From Paraburkholderia bannensis (GTDB lineage Bacteria > Pseudomonadota > Gammaproteobacteria > Burkholderiales > Burkholderiaceae): a DNA stretch of 64,000 bases. Within the stretch, counting starts at the first letter, position 1, and every line of letters starts with the position of its first letter. Of the stretch, positions 62,717 through 64,000 are shown in pieces. The translations under genes and the position numbers were made by a program. A model generated the notes under the pieces. It did no database searches. It had not been told where the DNA came from and saw only the letters and a program-made list of their open reading frames with translations. Location of the stretch: the NCBI RefSeq assembly GCF_014200455.1, contig NZ_JACHBW010000009.1:62001-126000 (forward strand), given 5' to 3'.

Positions 62717-64000
62717 ATGCAATCCGTTCCATTCCTGAGTCTGGCGATCTGGATTCCCATCCTGTTCGGCGTGGCTGTGCTGCGCCTCGGGTCGGATCGC
62801 CATCCGCAGCGCACGCGCTGGTTGTCGCTGATCGGCTCCATCGTCGGTCTGCTGGTGACCATTCCGCTCATTACCGGTTTCGACAACCATGTTGCCGCCA
62901 TGCAGTTCGTCGAATTCCGTAACTGGCTGCCCGACTTCGGCGTGGCGTGGCGACTCGGGATTGATGGCATTTCGCTGTGGCTGGTCGTGCTGACCGCATT
63001 CACGACGCTGGTGATCGTGATTGCCTCGTGGGAGTCGATCACCGTGCGCGTGGCCCAGTACCACGGCGCGTTCCTGATCCTCTCGGGCCTGATGGTCGGC
63101 ACCTTCGCCGCGACCGACGGCATGCTGTTCTTCGTGTTCTTCGAAGCGACCCTGATTCCGCTGTACCTGCTGATCGGCACGTGGGGCCATGCCCGTCGCA
63201 GCTACGCCGCGGTCAAGTTCTTCTTCTTCTCGCTCGCCGGCTCGCTGCTGATGCTGGTGTCGATGCTGTACCTCTACAGCCAGTCGCATACCTTCGACAT
63301 GGCCGCATGGCATAACCAGGCAATCGGCCTCGTGCCGCAGCTGCTGGTCTTCATCGGCTTCTTCGCGGCCTTCGCGGTCAAGGTGCCGATGTGGCCGTTC
63401 CACACCTGGCTGCCCGACGTCCACCTCGAAGCGCCCACCGGTGCGACCGTGATCCTGGCGATGCTCAAGCTGGGTGGTTACGGCTTCCTGCGCTTCACGC
63501 TGCCGATCACGCCGGACGCCGCGCACTTTTTCGCACCGGCCATCATCACGCTGTCGCTGGTCGCCGTGGTGTATTCGAGCCTGCTCGCGCTCGCGCAGAC
63601 CGACATGACCAAGCTGCTCGCGTACTCGACGATCGCCCACATGGGTCTCGTCACGCTCGGCCTGTTCCTCTTCAACCAGATTGGAACCGAAGGCGCGATC
63701 GTCCAGATGATCTCGTACGGCTTCGTCTCGGGCGCGATGCTGCTCTCGATCGGCATGCTGTTCGACCGCACCAAAACGCGCACGATCTCGGCTTATGGCG
63801 GCGTTGTCAACGTGATGCCGCGCTACGCCGTTTTCATGATGCTGTTCTGCATGGCCAACGTCGGTCTGCCGGGCACCTCGGGCTTCGTGGGTGAGTTCAT
63901 GGTCATCATGGGCGCGATCCGCGTGAACTTCTGGGTCGGCGCGATTGCGACCACGACCGTCGTCCTGAGCGCTGCGTACACACTGTGGATGTACAAGCGC
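62717..64000 (+). CDS. nuoM: NADH-quinone oxidoreductase subunit M (3' end outside window)
   Basis: 428 codons are seen from the ATG at 62717 up to the window end; full NuoM is near 490-500. Proton-channel subunit of complex I in the inner membrane. Family blocks: RNWLPDFGVAWRLGIDGISL, FFEATLIPLYLLIGTWG, KVPMWPFHTWLPDVHLEAPT with the conserved Lys and His, and LLAYSTIAHMG. Normally nuoL lies directly upstream; here 800 bases before it hold no nuo gene. The ribosome site (AAGG, 10 bases off) is weak. Confidence 0.95.
   Translation, partial: MQSVPFLSLAIWIPILFGVAVLRLGSDRHPQRTRWLSLIGSIVGLLVTIPLITGFDNHVAAMQFVEFRNWLPDFGVAWRLGIDGISLWLVVLTAFTTLVIVIASWESITVRVAQYHGAFLILSGLMVGTFAATDGMLFFVFFEATLIPLYLLIGTWGHARRSYAAVKFFFFSLAGSLLMLVSMLYLYSQSHTFDMAAWHNQAIGLVPQLLVFIGFFAAFAVKVPMWPFHTWLPDVHLEAPTGATVILAMLKLGGYGFLRFTLPITPDAAHFFAPAIITLSLVAVVYSSLLALAQTDMTKLLAYSTIAHMGLVTLGLFLFNQIGTEGAIVQMISYGFVSGAMLLSIGMLFDRTKTRTISAYGGVVNVMPRYAVFMMLFCMANVGLPGTSGFVGEFMVIMGAIRVNFWVGAIATTTVVLSAAYTLWMYKR

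Overview
The window looks like chromosomal DNA of a Burkholderiaceae bacterium, most likely Paraburkholderia, Burkholderia or Caballeronia. The evidence is the very high GC with strong G/C third-position bias, two Burkholderia-type OmpC-like porins, a phasin, an S21 gene beside a cold-shock gene, an Anbu proteasome-like island, and MHS, ExuT and SET type transporters. It is a mosaic of catabolic operons separated by small accessory patches of lower GC. No rRNA, tRNA, CRISPR array, intact transposase or phage gene was seen.

Layout. 0-5.5 kb: tail of a LysR gene; an MHS permease with its IclR regulator; a divergent HPPD-like dioxygenase with two PcaR-like boxes in the shared intergenic region; an MDR reductase; a LysR remnant. 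5.5-12.4 kb: a TraB/GumN protein, a porin, and a three-subunit periplasmic GMC dehydrogenase (small subunit, FAD subunit, triheme cytochrome c) behind a perfect LacI-family operator. 12.8-13.75 kb: a broken type VI secretion PAAR-effector gene that keeps the C-terminal half of a Tae4-like amidase, overlapping a small membrane protein gene. 14-24 kb: a sugar-acid locus (DHDPS-family enzyme, semialdehyde dehydrogenase, four-gene ABC importer, IlvD/Edd dehydratase, porin). 24-29 kb: lower-GC patch with csp, rpsU, three related small proteins and an MscS channel. 29-32.5 kb: KaiC-like ATPase, CheY-like receiver, diguanylate cyclase.

32.7-39.6 kb: a histidine kinase and an NtrC-type regulator, next to a four-gene operon (lipoprotein, its soluble relative, MFS permease, ArsB-like permease). 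That operon has a perfect sigma-54 promoter and an upstream inverted repeat. I consider this the best candidate for an undescribed system. 40-46.5 kb: entericidin, TSUP permease, and a hexuronate locus (exuT, udh, RraA-like, aldose epimerase, GntR regulator). Its operator resembles two sites in the 14-17 kb sugar-acid locus, which suggests one regulon running from uronate to 2-oxoglutarate. 46.6-50 kb: secreted hydrolase, phasin, cytochrome b561. 49.7-55.8 kb: glycosyltransferase, then the conserved set of permuted ATP-grasp, alpha-E, transglutaminase and Anbu peptidase. 55.9-61.3 kb: AcpA/phospholipase C-like lipoprotein, a DnaA-box-like cluster, two MFS permeases. 61.4-64 kb: a Cys-rich protein behind a Fur box, an orphan terminator, and nuoM without nuoL upstream, cut off by the window end.

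All calls come from reading the sequence; no database search was run. Family names rest on recognised motifs and gene context.
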